From positions 1-64,000 of the forward strand of contig NW_019174046.1 in assembly GCF_001642475.1 (NCBI RefSeq): a stretch of DNA of 64,000 bases, in the 5' to 3' direction. Shown here in pieces: positions 34,826-48,700 of this stretch. Source of the DNA: Fonsecaea monophora (taxonomy: Eukaryota > Ascomycota > Eurotiomycetes > Chaetothyriales > Herpotrichiellaceae). The notes under the pieces are model-generated. The model worked only from the letters and a program-made list of their open reading frames with translations. It ran no database searches and had not been told where the DNA came from. The translations under genes and the position numbers were made by a program. Each line of letters starts with the position of its first letter. Positions within the stretch are counted from its first letter, which is position 1.

Positions 34826-37800
34826 ATGGAGGGGACAAATTCGCCGCCTCCGTCACCACCAAAAATCACAGTCGATACTTCGGTAAGCCATCTCAATAAA
34901 TAATGGCGATTGTGTTGTGTTTCAGAATCTCTAACCTTTTCGGCCTCAGAATTTATCAGGGCAGCATCGGGCCGAATCATCAAATACTTGGGTAACGTTA
35001 CCGAGTCACCACAGGGGACTGAGCATGTCCACGCCTCCCCAAAGCGCCATAGACGACAGCGCATACTTATCCCCCACTTCTCCTGAGCGCAGAGCACAGT
35101 ACGATGGGTCAACTCTCAATTCTAGGTCAGGCTCTGTCGCTTCGGGCGAGACTGCGACACGATTCCGCTCAAATTCAGGTATATCGGCTGGTTCCACTAC
35201 GACCTTCTACTCCAAATCTAGCCTCGAGTTTGAACCTCCCGAAGAAGCCTTGCGAGCCGACAAGGGAGATGAGAGAGACTTCGATGTCCCTAATAATCCC
35301 TTTGCCTTCTCCCCGGGTCAGCTGAACAAGCTCCTGAACCCCAAATCACTGTCTGCCTACAAAGCATTAGGAGGCTTGAGGGGCCTCGAAAGAGGTCTAC
35401 GGACCAGTATCTCAGCTGGATTATCAGTGGACGAAACTCGCCTCGAGGGACAAGTCTCTTTCGAAGAAGCGGTTGCTGCTGGATCCAACCATGAAGGACT
35501 GTCAGAAGTCAAGCTGGACAGATCGGATTCAAATGGCAGTGTGGGCCAGGGCGAAGTCAAGGGCCAATTTGAAGATCGCCTGCGCGTCTTTCGAGACAAC
35601 CGACTCCCGGAGCGAAAGCCAGACAGCATCCTCGTGCTCATCTGGCGAGCATACAACGACAAAATCCTTATTCTCCTCACCATCGCCGCCGTGATTTCTC
35701 TAGCTTTGGGGATTTACGAAACTGTGGATGGAGGCTCGGGTGTGGACTGGGTCGAAGGAGTTGCCATCTGCGTTGCCATCCTCATCGTAGTCATTGTCGG
35801 GGCAGCCAATGATTGGCAGAAGGAACGTCAGTTCGTCAAACTGAACAAACGGGTATGTCCACTGTTCCTGTCCAACAACATCCGAGCAGCTTGTTCTAAC
35901 CTCGCTAAATAGAAAGACGACCGTGAAGTCAAAGTCATTCGATCAGGCAAGTCGATACAAGTTTCGGTGCACGACATCACAGCTGGAGATGTCCTTCATC
36001 TCGAACCCGGCGATGCCGTTCCAGCAGATGGGATTTTCATCTCGGGACATGGTGTCAAATGTGACGAATCGTCCGCGACTGGAGAATCGGATCAGATGAA
36101 AAAGACTCCAGGCGAGGAAGTGTGGCAACGCATTCAGGACGGAACGGCGACTAACAAACTCGATCCTTTCATCATCAGCGGCTCTAAAGTTCTCGAGGGC
36201 GTTGGCACCTACCTCGTTACCAGCGTCGGTGTGAATAGCTCCTACGGCAAGATCTTAATGAGCCTCCAGACCGACAATGAACCGACCCCTCTACAGGTAA
36301 AACTGGGCAGATTGGCCAATTGGATCGGAGGCCTTGGATCCTCCGCCGCAGGACTTCTTTTCTTCGTTCTTTTGATCAAGTTTCTTGCTCACCTCTCTGA
36401 GGATACCCGGCCCGGGGCTGAGAAGGCTCAGGCCTTCCTGGACATCCTTATTGTCGCAATCACAGTCATTGTCGTTGCCGTTCCCGAAGGGCTACCTTTG
36501 GCGGTTACGTTAGCTTTGGCCTTCGCTACTACCAGGATGCTAAAGGAGAACAATCTCGTACGAGTTCTTCGTGCCTGTGAGACCATGGGCAATGCTACGA
36601 CCATCTGTTCGGACAAGACGGGCACCTTGACTCAAAATAAGATGACTGTGGTTGCTGGGACCATCGGAACGAAGGAGAAGTTTGCCTCGTCACAATCAGT
36701 CGAGACAAATGACACGGCCTCATTCACGACCATGTTCAGCACCCTGAGTGCTGAGTTCAAGGAGCTGCTCCGACTCTCCATCACCCTCAACAGCACAGCC
36801 TTTGAAGGCGAAGAGAAGGGCGTGCCCACTTTCATTGGTTCCAAGACCGAGGTTGCGTTGCTCACTCTGGCAAAGGAGCATCTGGGTCTTGACAATTTGG
36901 CTGCTGAACGATCGAGCTACAAGGTCAAGCAACTGATCCCCTTCGACTCGGCTCGCAAGTGCATGGGGATAGTCATCAAATACAACGGCGTCTACCGGCT
37001 TCTCGTCAAGGGAGCTGCAGAGATCATGCTTGCCAAATCCGTCAAGGCCGTTTCCGATGTCTACGAGAAGCAATACGCAGTTACGGAATTGACTGCCGAG
37101 CAAAAGGAACAGATAGCCAGCATCATCGATGAATACGCACGGCACTCACTCCGCACCATTGGCATGCTATACAAGGACTTTCCTCAATGGCCGCCTGCCG
37201 GCGCGAAAACCCTGGAAGAAGACGCCAAGATGGCCGACTTTGACGATATCTTCGATGACATGACTTGGATTGGCGTCGTCGGTATCCACGATCCTCTGCG
37301 GGAGGGTGTGGTTGAAGCCGTGGCACAGTGCCAACATTCGGGTGTCGTGGTCCGCATGGTCACTGGCGACAATGTAACCACTGCACGTGCAATCGCGACT
37401 GAATGCGGTATCCTCCGTGAGGACGAAGACGGAGTCGTCATGGAGGGTCCCAAGTTCCGCCAGCTCTCTGATGAAGAGATGGACAGGATCCTGCCACGCC
37501 TTCGTGTCCTGGCTCGCTCATCCCCCGAGGACAAGCGCATACTTGTCAGTCGACTTAAGCATTTGGGCGAGACAGTCGCAGTAACCGGAGATGGTACCAA
37601 CGACGGGCCTGCCCTGAAAATGGCCGACGTCGGCTTTAGCATGGGTATCGCGGGCACAGAAGTTGCCAAAGAGGCCTCGTCCATCATTCTACTCGACGAC
37701 AACTTCTCATCGACAATCACTGCTCTTATGTGGGGTCGGGCCGTCAACGACGCGGTAAAGAAGTTCCTGCAGTTTCAGATCACGGTCAATATCACTGCAG

Positions 37801-38762
37801 TGATACTCACTTTCGTGTCGGCTGTCTCTAGCGAGTCGAACCACTCGGTACTCACGGCCGTTCAACTTCTCTGGGTCAACCTCATCATGGACACTCTTGC
37901 TGCTCTAGCGCTCGCGACCGATCCACCTACCAAGAAGATATTGGATCGTCCACCGCAGCCCAAGTCGGAGGCTCTTATTACAATCAATATGTGGAAGATG
38001 ATCATCGGCCAAGCAATTTATCAGCTGATTGTCACCTTTACTTTGTACTTTGCGGGCATGTCGATTTTGAGCTATGGGCCCGAACGGCGGAAAGAACTGG
38101 ACACGATCGTCTTCAACGCCTTTGTCTGGATGCAGGTCTTCAACGAATTGAACAACCGCCGCTTGGACAACAAGTTCAACATCTTTGAGAATATCCATCG
38201 CAACTACTGGTTTATCGGCATCAACTGTATCATGGTGGGAGGCCAGATTATGATTATCTTCGTTGGTGGAACTGCTTTCAGCATTACTTCGCTCGACGGT
38301 CCTCAGTGGGCAATTTCACTACTGGTTGCTTTGCCTTGTCTGCTCTGGGGCGTCTTGGTTCGATGCTTTCCCGACGCCTGGTTCGCAGTCGTTTTCAACG
38401 GAGTGGTCGGCGGTGTCGCCTTCGTTCTCCGCCCGATCTGGAAGGCCCTTTCTATCATCTTTCATCCGGTTGCGCAGGTCTTCCGTGCTATTGCACGGTT
38501 TACTGGGCGTGCGGTACGCAAGGTCACTCGGCGGAACAGCTCTGATCAAGAAGATGCACCAGCGCCGGTTGACGAAGAGCGTCCTTCGACCGTGGTCGCG
38601 GAGAAGCAACCAGAAACCGTCCATGCGTCCAAGGAATCCCCCTCGACGATGAAGCATAATGACGGTTATACGACCCCACCGTCCGGCTGGAACAGTGGCG
38701 GTGCGACTGAGATGAAAGACATTCCTGTGCCGTCTGTGTCGATCACCGGACCACCCAGCTGA
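34826..38762 (+). CDS. PMC1: PMCA-type calcium-transporting P-type ATPase
   Basis: Exons 34826-34882, 34950-35852 and 35913-38762, all phase 0 across introns of 67 and 60 bases, give about 1,269 residues. This is a P2B ATPase that pumps Ca2+ out of the cytosol into the vacuole or across the plasma membrane. Motifs in order: the A-domain SSATGESDQM, the membrane PEGLP calcium-site motif, phosphorylation loop CSDKTGTLTQNKM (Asp about 554), nucleotide-binding KGAAEIML, MVTGDNVTTARA, and hinge GDGTNDGPALKMADVG (about 878-893). About ten membrane helices are expected. The N-terminus is long and Ser/Pro-rich, and the C-terminal tail is hydrophilic and Pro-rich, a possible regulatory region. The tiny first exon encodes 19 residues (PPPSPP). 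Fungal genomes usually have several paralogues, so the PMC1 label means family, not strict orthology. Confidence 0.95.
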
Positions 38763-40433
38763 GCGATGCTCTTTGTCCGACAATTCCTTTCCTCACGTAC
38801 ATACATACACATATTACAGCTCGGGCTCTTTGATTTGTTGCCATCTATATCATCTGGATTACGGTGTCAAATCGGCGTTAGTTTTTGTGGGGGAGTTTAC
38901 ACAGTACATCAGCAAAAAAAAGTGGCGCTATAAACCGGCACTGGGAAGCCTCTTCTCCTCCTCATGGATATCACGACGTTGGATGCCTGCATGCTTGCAT
39001 GTTTTGGGTTGGGTTGGGTCGGGTTGGGGTTAGTCGCCGTTTCTTGAGTGTCTTTTCGGCCGGACTTTCTGGGGCTGGAGTTGGGAGTTGGAATAAGTAT
39101 CATTGGCGGTGGACTGACTTGTGTTTTGGGTCTTGTCATCATCTACCTGTCGGGTAAGAGGCCAAAAAGTCGTTTTCGGTTCGTGATCGGGTATATTATT
39201 ATCGAGTACATGGTCAAAAAAGTGAAAGTGAAAGAAAGTGTCCACCTTGCCCTACCTACCTACTACTCGAGGTGGTGAGGAAGTGAGGAAGTGAGGGAGC
39301 GAGGTATTCAAGCCAGTCGTAGGTATGTACGATACGTACTGACTGTACACAGTACATACATACATAGCAGACTACTGAGTAGCCATTGGGCGAAGGAAAA
39401 CAAGACCCAAGTCCAAGCACTTGAAGTATCCTGCTTTGATATTTAGTGTTGGTAGAGTCGACCACCCCCCTCCCCCTCCCCCTCCTCTCTGTCGAACAAA
39501 GCACGTGAGGAAACGCCGTCCGCACGTCCACACCATATGCCAATCCTATCACATCCTATCCTATCCATCTATCTCTCAGTCAGTCAGTCAGTTTTCTCTT
39601 GCGTGTCCGGCCAGCGGCTTAGGCGGAGGCTGACTGCAGTAAGGATGGGAGGGTTGAATGCAGGAAAGAAAGGAGACCTCTTTCTCTCTCTCTCTCTGTG
39701 TGTGTGTGTGTGACATAGAGCACAGCACAGCCCCCCTTCCATACGAGCACGAGCACGGTCACAGGCATGAATATCTGTGCTCGTATCGCATCACATGTCT
39801 CAGACTTACTCGGCACTTTCATCCATATCTCCATCCACTGGTATTGGCAACTAACAAAATCATGATCAAAAAGCACATCACGTCACGCACATCACAGACA
39901 TACAGAGAGAGAGAGCTCTTCAGCATTATTTTTTGCAAAGTTTTCTTGTCAGCTGGACTCGAAAGGAAAAAAACAACTGCCAGAGAACCATAAAGGAAAC
40001 AGTGGGAGTTCCTTGTCCAATCCTGCCTACAAACAACTTCATCTTTCATCCTCGACATGCTTGTCCGTTTCAAAGTCCATAATCCCTTGCCCATCCCGTA
40101 CTGACAACAAATCAAAACCACTTTTTCAAAAATCAATACACACAGGAGGGGTAGGCACACCATGATCAAATAATCATTTGATCAAATCAAGGCCGAGGAT
40201 GCGATATAAAGTTAACATATGAATGTATATGTATATCCCCCACTGCTGGCGCTCTTGCGCAGTCAATCACATGGTTCTTCCTTCATGTCCACAAAAAACG
40301 CCGGTCCCGCTCATTCCATGATAACATAGTGAAAAAAAAGGGACACCCTCAGATAGATGGCATAGATACAAAGACGGTCAAGGGTGGGCTTGATGATTAG
40401 AAATTATGTTTTCGAGGACATGGTTCTGTCGTT
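38763..40433. other. Convergent intergenic region rich in simple repeats
   Basis: Between the 3' ends of the calcium ATPase and MFS genes. It contains gaggaagt repeats (39276-39297), C-rich (ccccct)n (39463-39488), (cctatc)n and (cagt)n (39544-39592), a (ct)n(gt)n microsatellite (39682-39712) and (ag)n (39904-39915). ORFs here are products of the repeats. Confidence 0.6.
39682..39712. repeat. Compound (CT)n(GT)n microsatellite
   Basis: An uninterrupted run of ct dinucleotides followed directly by gt dinucleotides, in the convergent spacer. It is likely to be length-polymorphic between strains. Confidence 0.85.
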
Positions 40434-42799
40434 TCATTGCGTGTATCCCGGAGGCTTCCCGGGACCCCCTGGACCACCAGGCCCTTTGCCACTAGGTCCG
40501 CCTGGTCCTCCAGGGCCTTTGCCGCCAGGGCCCCCGGGACCCCCAGGTCCGCCTGGTCCTCCAGGTCCGCCTGGGCCGCCCTTGCCAGGAGGAGGTCCTT
40601 TCATGGCGAGACTGCTTCTCTTCCTCAGCTTCTCACCGAAGAGCCACAGGATGATCGGGACTGGAATGCCGATACCGATGGCGGCTAGGGCCAGCACCGT
40701 ATTACCCCAGCCAAAATCGAGAGCTTTGTACATTGCCGGCGCAAATAAGGGGAATCCGAAACCGGCGAGTGATCGTAGAATCGTGACAGCAGCCACGGCC
40801 GAGGCAGCAAACCTCGCGTAGGTGTCGACGAGATAGGTGGTGACGCATTGGAAAGCGGCAATGGTTCCGATACCGAAGATGAACGAGCCAATGTTGGGCA
40901 CAATCCAGTGCGTCTTGTTCTGGGCGGACCATCCGTAGATCAAAAGACCGACGGGCACGAAGAAGGAAAAGGGGATGACAATCGGCATACGGTATTCCGG
41001 TTTGCCCTGTCCGCGGGGATCCTTGGCCTTAAGCTTGCGGTAGACTTTGTCACCAGACTTGCCGCAGAGAGGGGCACCGATGAAGAAACCCAGACCCAAC
41101 GAGATGTAGTTCAGGCCAGCAATACCCACGCTTTCGTGGTAGACATTGCCGTAAAGCTCCGGGAATGTGGAAAGGGCCAGGTAGAGAATACCGTAGGAGA
41201 AGGCCATGTAAAGAGCTAACACCTGGACGATGGGTTGGCTGAATAACATTCCAAATGATCGAGCCATGGTCTTGACAATCTTCTTCCATACGGGTTGGTC
41301 GACTTCACCTTCGCCGTCAGCGTGCCATCGTTTGTCGCCAGTCTGTTTGCGGATCATCTTCGCCTTCTTGTGCAGGATATAGGGAGTATAGGTCTCGCTG
41401 AGTTTCCAGAAGCCGGCGACGAGAATAAAGCAGTTGACAATCGAAGTGGCGTAAAACATCCACCTCCAGTCCGACTTTTCGGCAACCCAAGCACCCACAA
41501 TAGGACCGACGGCAGGGCCAAGCAGAGGGCCCATGGCGTAGATACCCATGGCCTTACCACGCTCTTCAGGTTTGAACAGGTCACCGAGGACACCGCCACC
41601 GATTGCAAGGGGCGCTGAACCACCGAGACCAGACAAGAATCGGAAAGCCATCAGCTGCTGTTTGGTTTGAGCAAAACCACAGGCCGTGTTAAATGCCAGG
41701 AAGACTACGTTCGATGATTGGAGGATAATGACACGCCCGTACAGTTCAGATAGCGGACCGAGAATCATAGGACCGATAGCATATGCCAAGACGAAGATGG
41801 ACAGCACGATCTGAGATTCGATCTTGTTGGTGATATGGAATTCGTCGGCAATTTGTCCCAAGGCAGGGGCGATCATGGACGACGCTAGGGGTGACAGGAA
41901 TGTAAAGGACGCGGTAAGCATGGTGATGGCCCACTTCTTGTTCGAAGGCCAGCTCTTGGGGTTCAGCGGATCATCTGGCCCATTAAATTTGACCTGTAAT
42001 AGCAAATATTAGCCAGCTTTCTGAGAACAGAAGGGTTGGAGGAACGTACCAGGAAAGGGTCGTCGTTGGGAGGGCCACCTGGACCCCCAGGTCCGCCAGG
42101 GCCACGTGGTCCAGGACCACCGCCCGGTTTCTCCTTGGGCAAGAAAGGAGTGGGAGTGGCAGGACCATTTTGAGCCTCGAGATCGAACTTGGCTGGGTCT
42201 TTCCTGTCCATCATACCATGGCCATGATCCTCATCACAGGTGCACCATGATTCGTGTGAGTGTTTACTGTGTTCCCGCTCGAATGGCGGTGTCATCTGCT
42301 GGGAAAGTGGTCTCTTTTCATCCCTTGGGTACGAGTTGTGTAGAGTGTTCATGGCCAGAGTCTCCTCGGATTGTGTTGGATACCGAGGAACCGATTGGTC
42401 ATACAGAGAATCATTATTGTTCAAGTAGCCCTCTGCGAGGAGTCTCTGGTTCGCTACGAAGTCTTGGTCGCGGTTGAGGTAGTGGTCGTCGCTCACTATC
42501 CTCGAGTCTCGGGTGCGGAAGGACGGGGCATAGGAAGCCAGGGAATCTCTGTTTTGGGCGGATCGCATCGATCCCTGATCATCATAACGGCCGACATGAT
42601 AGTCTGGGCCATCGTCGTAAAGAACAGCGAAGGTAATCTCACTGCTGGCGCGATCAGAGCCAGGTGAGGGTTCGGCAGGTAGAGAGCGGTGCCTATAAGG
42701 CTCGGTCGAGTTTAATCGTCGTAGCGAAGGAAATCGTGAGTTCAGCGCGGGTTGTGATAGGGGTCGTAAGAGCTGGCTGTTGGTACCGTCTTCCTCCAT
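40434..42799 (-). CDS. MFS drug/H+ antiporter (DHA1 type) with collagen-like tails
   Basis: Exon 1, ending at 42050, and exon 2 (41993-40434) are joined in phase 0 by a 56-base intron (41994-42049). From the ATG at 42799 the product is about 769 residues. The transporter core of about 12 helices begins after the junction (FNGPDDPLNPKSWP, the standard fungal entry motif). It contains GPLSELYGRVIIL (motif A), LRFLSG-like AFRFLSGLGGSAPLA and GPLLGPAVGPIVGAW (antiporter motif C). It should export small molecules at the plasma membrane using the proton gradient. Both cytosolic ends carry Gly-Gly-Pro repeats: a short one just before the core and about 50 residues at the very C-terminus. The frame stays open upstream to an ATG at 43369, including a polyQ run; I prefer 42799 (MEEDG) because the first part of the extension looks like pyrimidine-rich leader. 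Confidence 0.85.
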
Positions 42800-45700
42800 G
42801 TCGTCGGTGTTGTTAGGGGTGTTGTTGTCGACAGACGTTGGAGGGAAGGCAACTGTGTGTCGGGGAGGCTGCTGCTGCTGTTGTTGCTGATGTTGGGCTA
42901 AAGATGAACCTGGACGCGATTGGGAGTCGTAGCCTCTGGCGACTTCCCAGCTGTCCCACGAATTCGGAGCCGCCAGTGTGAAAGGGGGTTTAGGTATGTA
43001 GAACAATGAACGAGCGTGGTGGTTTGTCCAGGAATTATTACAACAAAAACAAACAAATTCGAAAAGGTGGACAAAGCGTCGACGACAGGGAAGGGGGGAG
43101 GAGAGGAGGGATGAAGGAGTAGTAAAGCGAGTGAGCTGGCTGAGCGAGTGTGTAAAAGGCGAGCTGGTGAAGTAGTAGGAGGTCGGTAGGAAGGGGAGGG
43201 AAACCACGGACAAGAATAAGATCCGCTGGCCTGTCAGGCGAGATGACGAGGGATGGGAGGAATAAAGGGATCTAGGGAATTTTTGGGGGTGGATGGCGAG
43301 CGAGAGGGAGAGAGAAGAGGGGGGAGCTTGGTGCTTGGGTGTGTTTGCGAAACTGAGCAGGAGAGACAAGAAAAGCGGGCTAGGGTGCAGGACGGCCTGG
43401 TAAGTACAAGTAGGTGGTCAAAAGCTGCTACGGGCTTTGTGGGCTGTGGGCTGGCTAGGGGACACTAGGTGCAAAAAAGGGCCCTTTCCAGGCTGGTGCT
43501 ATACGGCGGCGGGCCTTGGATGACCTGGGTTCCTGGGATAGTCGCGGGTTAGTACCATCCGGGAATAGAGGCTTGGATGGAGACGGCATTTGGGAATTTG
43601 GGGGGTGGAGGGAGGGATTTGGGAACCCATTCAACTGCTCTACCACAACAGCCAGACAGCCTTGGGTCCCTCTTTCAGGCCCCAACCCGAGCACTTGAAA
43701 AGAGGCTTTGTTGCTCCAATAATAATATCACCTTGCCGCCCTTATCCAACTGTCAGGTCGGCGCTCGGATCATACGAGTACCTACGAGTTTGGCCTTTGC
43801 GGAGACCAAGGCTCACCGGAGCGCGAGCTTTTGCTGTTCGAGTAACGCCTACCTTATGATCACCGAGTCCACCGGGTCCTACCTACAAGTACGCTGCTGC
43901 TGCTGATGATGACGATGATGACTATGATTCTCCGGAACACAGGATGTGGCTGTTGATCTGGCTGAGAAGGGAAACAGGAATACGGACGGAACAAGAAATT
44001 GCGAGATTGGAAGCCTTCCGACGCCGCGATTGGCCTGTCTGCCCGTACGAGGACTGGTAGAGGCTGGCTGCAAGTCATGATTGACCCTGGAAACAACTTT
44101 TGTGCATAATCATCCAGAGAGAGTTTTTTTGGTCCATCACACAAGGCAGAAACATTTCATGGGCTTTCGTTGTTACAAGATGGCACGGCATGTGGCCTGC
44201 CTTAAAACAGCCTGCGAAGCATGTACCGAGTCCTCCGTACCGTCTTCTGGAGCTGCAGCCTCTTTGCTAGCCTAATCCACAATACAAGCACCAGGGTACA
44301 TGCTCGTCGTTGACCTGTAGCTCGAAACCTGGAAGTACGAGGTTGAGATGCATGGCCACCTTTCTCTATGACGGCTACATATCATGCAGACAAGTACCAT
44401 TCCATGAAAACCCGTAAACTTTAATCTTTCTCTTTGCGTGTCTCTCTCTCCAGCCCATGATGTGTCTTTCCGTGCGTATACCGGACTGAATACGAGAATA
44501 GCGGCGGCAAGTTTCCAGGCACCAAAATGTCACCATATTTGACCACCACCACACGCCATCACCCATCCCCTCCAGTCGGCATCTTGGTATAGTAATAGGA
44601 AGGGAGAAGGGGAGCCGCCGAGACGCGCAAAAGTGAACTGAAATCTTACCGCAGCGCAGACCAAGCATGAGGTACGCAGATGGTATGAGTGGGATGTTCG
44701 AGTTCCTCGTCGAATGCAGCTCAATTCAAAACCACAGCTGCAAAGCAGCCGCAAGGGAACGGAAAAGAGGCGGGGAGGGGCGGAGCTTAAGCGACAGCCT
44801 TGGTGGAGATTTGTTGTTAGGCTCATCGCTCGCTCATCTGTTGTTGGAAGGCATGGAGTCCAATGGGCGCCAAGGGCCGACAGGGCACAGGCCCCCAGGC
44901 CCCAGCTCACAGCTTCGGGCACCGCTTAGGCCCTCCAGATGTGCGATTTGCTGGCAGTTACTGACATTTGCTGGCCCCTGCACGCCCCTGTTGGCCCCAG
45001 TAGTGTGGACTTGTTGCTAAAATTGAGTCCGTAGCGCATCGTGCTAGTGGATCCCGTTTGCCTGTTGGCCTGCTGAGCCTGCACCGCAATCTTGATCCCT
45101 GGTCCTTCCCCCTCCAGCCCCTTTGGCCAACCTCGCCCTGGATCTGCCCCTGTTTTGGCTGCCTCTCCACGGACTTTGTCGTCCGACCCTCCGAACTAGG
45201 GGCGCCCTGTGCCTCACTGTCTGTCACTTGCCTGTTCCTGGCATGGTGGTGGACTTTGTGGACTTGATCAACCAATCCGCTGGGCTCCTTAATCTTTTGG
45301 CGCAAAGAGGCTGAAGTTGGATTGGTCTGTCGACCATGAGGAAGCAAAACGTCATACTATTTCACCACCTCCGCGATCAAATGTTCTCATCCATGATACC
45401 TGTTTGGAGTCATTAGCCGTTAAACACTCTTCTCTAGTCGGTATGCTATACCTCCTTCATCGATATCAAGTGCGATAACGGCAGAGGGAGCTCATATTCC
45501 TCTGTAACAGTGTCGATGGTCGACTTTCCCTTCCCCGCCTCCCCCTGAGCAACAATCGATTCTCAGCACGTCTCAGCAGCTCCAAGACTCGCCACTAATC
45601 TCCTCTCTCGCGTGTAATTTCTCAGCGACGCCTTGGCGCTCCTACCACTTACCACGCGCCCACACGATTGATGCTCCTTTCGGACTGAGGTGACAATATT

Positions 45701-48700
45701 GTGGTCATGTTTGAGCCTCTGAGCAGCCATTTCCACCTCTTTTGGTGAAATTAACGCAGAGCTGAAGCTTCGAGAACGATGGATCACAACGCCGTTTCTC
45801 TTTTCTCGCTCGGCTGGTTTGCTTGTTGCAGAGGGTCCACGCTCACTCCGGCTTGTTTTGTTCTCCAGATGGTAGAATTGGTCTCGCATCCTGCACTAAA
45901 ATCCTCCCCTCGACCAGCGAACGGTCTCATGATTCAACCGACCCAACGTGCCAGCTAGAAATCCGCTAGCCCTACGAGGACCCAAGCACTTGTGCTCGTG
46001 CTCGTAGGCACAATACGAGGTACTCGGTAGTGGTAGCATAATCGCTTCTTGCCCTCGATATAATCGCCCTTATCAGTCTATCGGCGCCGGGCGCTTTATT
46101 CGTACACCGCAGATGGCCTGCCACTGATGAAATTTCCCAGTAACAACGACCGACCCGGTGATTATCGGCCCAATGCAAACATTCGTCAGCGTGTGTGGGG
46201 AATTTTGTTCATTGTGGCTTTGGTTGACTTCTCGATTTATTCTCTGTCTGGTTGGTTTGTGCCTTTGCGTCTGTATATGTAGACAATATTTGGACCAAGC
46301 GCGATTCCTTCATGGACAGCCGGCTGACTGCTGGGCTAGCTGACCAAGCTTCATTCCCTATCCCTTCTCAGAAAACTTTGCCCCGAGTGTCTGAGCAACG
46401 GGTTAAAGGGAGAGCACCCCTTCACCTTGCCGGTAGGCCGGTACAGGGAGCCCCACGAATGTTCTGGTGGCTTTCGAACTTGACACCTGGCCCCCCCAAA
46501 AACGTGGAAAACCCTCTGCCAGCTCCATGGCGTCAGAAATCGACCATGGTGGGTGTTTAAGGCTGGAACAGGAGTGTGCGGCTAATGGAACACCCCCTTT
46601 AAATAGCAGTCCCCCGCAATACCAAGCAAGCAGGTCGCAGGTTTTGCACATTGACACTTTCTCACTGAGGGGACGGTGAAACCTGAACAGTTGACACAGA
46701 GATGTGACCATCAGCTAAACCGATGCCCGCCGGCACGATGGTGTTAGGCGGCAGCATCTACCAAGCGGCGTCTAGAGGCATCGGCCGAGGCCAACAGACA
46801 AGGTATATCTTGAAGGAATACCGCTTAAAAGCACAGGCGGCTGAATCCGTTTAGTCCGATGATGCCTATAAAAAGACATCGCCCAGACTCAAAAAGGATG
46901 CCGGAGCATCTCGGCAATGCTCGTGGTGCTACCCAAGTTTTCCTTTTGAGAACGAGGGTATGATGCAGGATTCAAGTCTTTTGCAGCAAGTCTTCTGCAC
47001 CAATTCTTGAGTCACCATCAGGCTCTGGTGAGCTGCAGGAACCGTTGGTTTGACAGACTGACCTGATAGGGCCTCAGGCCATTGCGACCCCCAGACGCTT
47101 GAGCCCAGCTGAACCAAGCCTGACAAGCTAGGGTCTGCATATAAGCCCGAACCTGCGTCTGCTGATTCAATGAGCCCTGTACCGAGTTGTTGCATGGCGC
47201 ATTCCCTCAGGAAAATAAATATTCAGCTTGCTGATTTCATTTGTCATTGACTGCAGGGGCGCACGGCCGGCATATCGCGTGTACTTGAATCTGTCAGTCA
47301 TTTGCGTCCAGCCTCTCACTTTTGAGCTTGGCGCTCCGAGCCCTAGCAATGGCAAGTCCGTTGCCAAATGAGGCATGCACATGACCACTTTGACATCTGC
47401 CTTTCCCCAGACTTGCTTATCTTGAGAGTGAATCGAGATCGAAAATCCGACACACTACCGAGTACGAGGTACCTTGTCCTGGATCCTGGTATGTTCAACG
47501 AAAAACAGTCCTGCCGAAGGCCTTCTTTCGGGCTCCAATATGGTGCTAATATTCTTGTCTCCGTTGTATCGCTATCTTTGTGCCTTCTAGTCGTTATCAG
47601 TGGAGGAGCTGAGCTTCGACAGGCTGTAGTTCATGTGACTCCTCGATATCCCGCCTTGTCTGGAGAAACTTTTAGGGACACACTCCAAAGCAAATGTCCA
47701 AAGGGAGGTTGCAGGCGGTACGGGTTCGCATTGGTAATCAACGCTGCTCCTATTGAGTTTGGTGGACCACTTGCTCGCAACCACTGAATCGATCACAATT
47801 CCTCGGTCTTCCATCAGAGTTTGAGGTTAAACACGGGCCTCCCAAGGCTTTCAATGCGGGGGAGGAAAACAATTCAAATCATGAATCATTTCGCAGGAAT
47901 ATAGATGATGCGCTGTTGTCAGAGCTCTGCATTGTTCCAGATCCTTTGGTCGAGTATCCGTAGTGGCTGAACTCCACAGTCCATGAGGAAGAACAGTAGT
48001 TCGCAGCCTACATGGCGGCTCGCTAATTCCTCAGGCTTGAAAAATATTTGAAGGGGGGCTTCGACAGGCGTGGACTGCATTCCAAGTCGTTCTACCGGAA
48101 TCGGAGGAGCCATATCGTCACTGCTGTACCAAGTATTCATTGGTTTGGTGGTGCCAGATCTTCCCGCGCTTCTGCTAAGTAGATCCCTTGCATCCCAAGC
48201 TCGTCTCCGCGAAGCTCCCAGCCACCTGATATTCGAGTTCCCACTCAAACGCAGAAAAAAGCTTCATGATATCTGAGTTTTCTCCAGCCATCTGCTTTAT
48301 TATCTTTCAATGGGCGCAAAGGCTGGCACCAGGGAGTCTGCATAGGGCTCCTGCACGTCGAGGGAAGAATTGCTTGCTCGCACGACCTTGGTTTGAGACA
48401 TGGAGTGAGCGCTCGGCATCGCGAGCCGGATTGACTGCTTTCTTCTGCATAGATCTAGCAAGTCTCATGCCAGTCATAAGCCCGCTGGGGCAAGAATAGA
48501 GGACTCTGCTTGGTCAAGGCTCCGCGGCATGAGGGGGCTTGAAGAAGTTTCTTCTGCGCCGTCCAGCTTACCGGCCCGAATGTATTTGCAATGTTCAAAG
48601 CATGGCAGCGCCAGCGTCAAAACAAGCCTGTGCATGTCCTGATTGCCATTGACAGGGGCGTTTGCTTGGGAGAACTCAGGTGACGGGTAATAAATGTGAG

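Noticed and set aside
47368..48248. ORFs at 47368-47787 (plus) and 47919-48248 (minus)
   Set aside because: Neither has a domain or splice structure; both are kept only as part of the gene-poor block.
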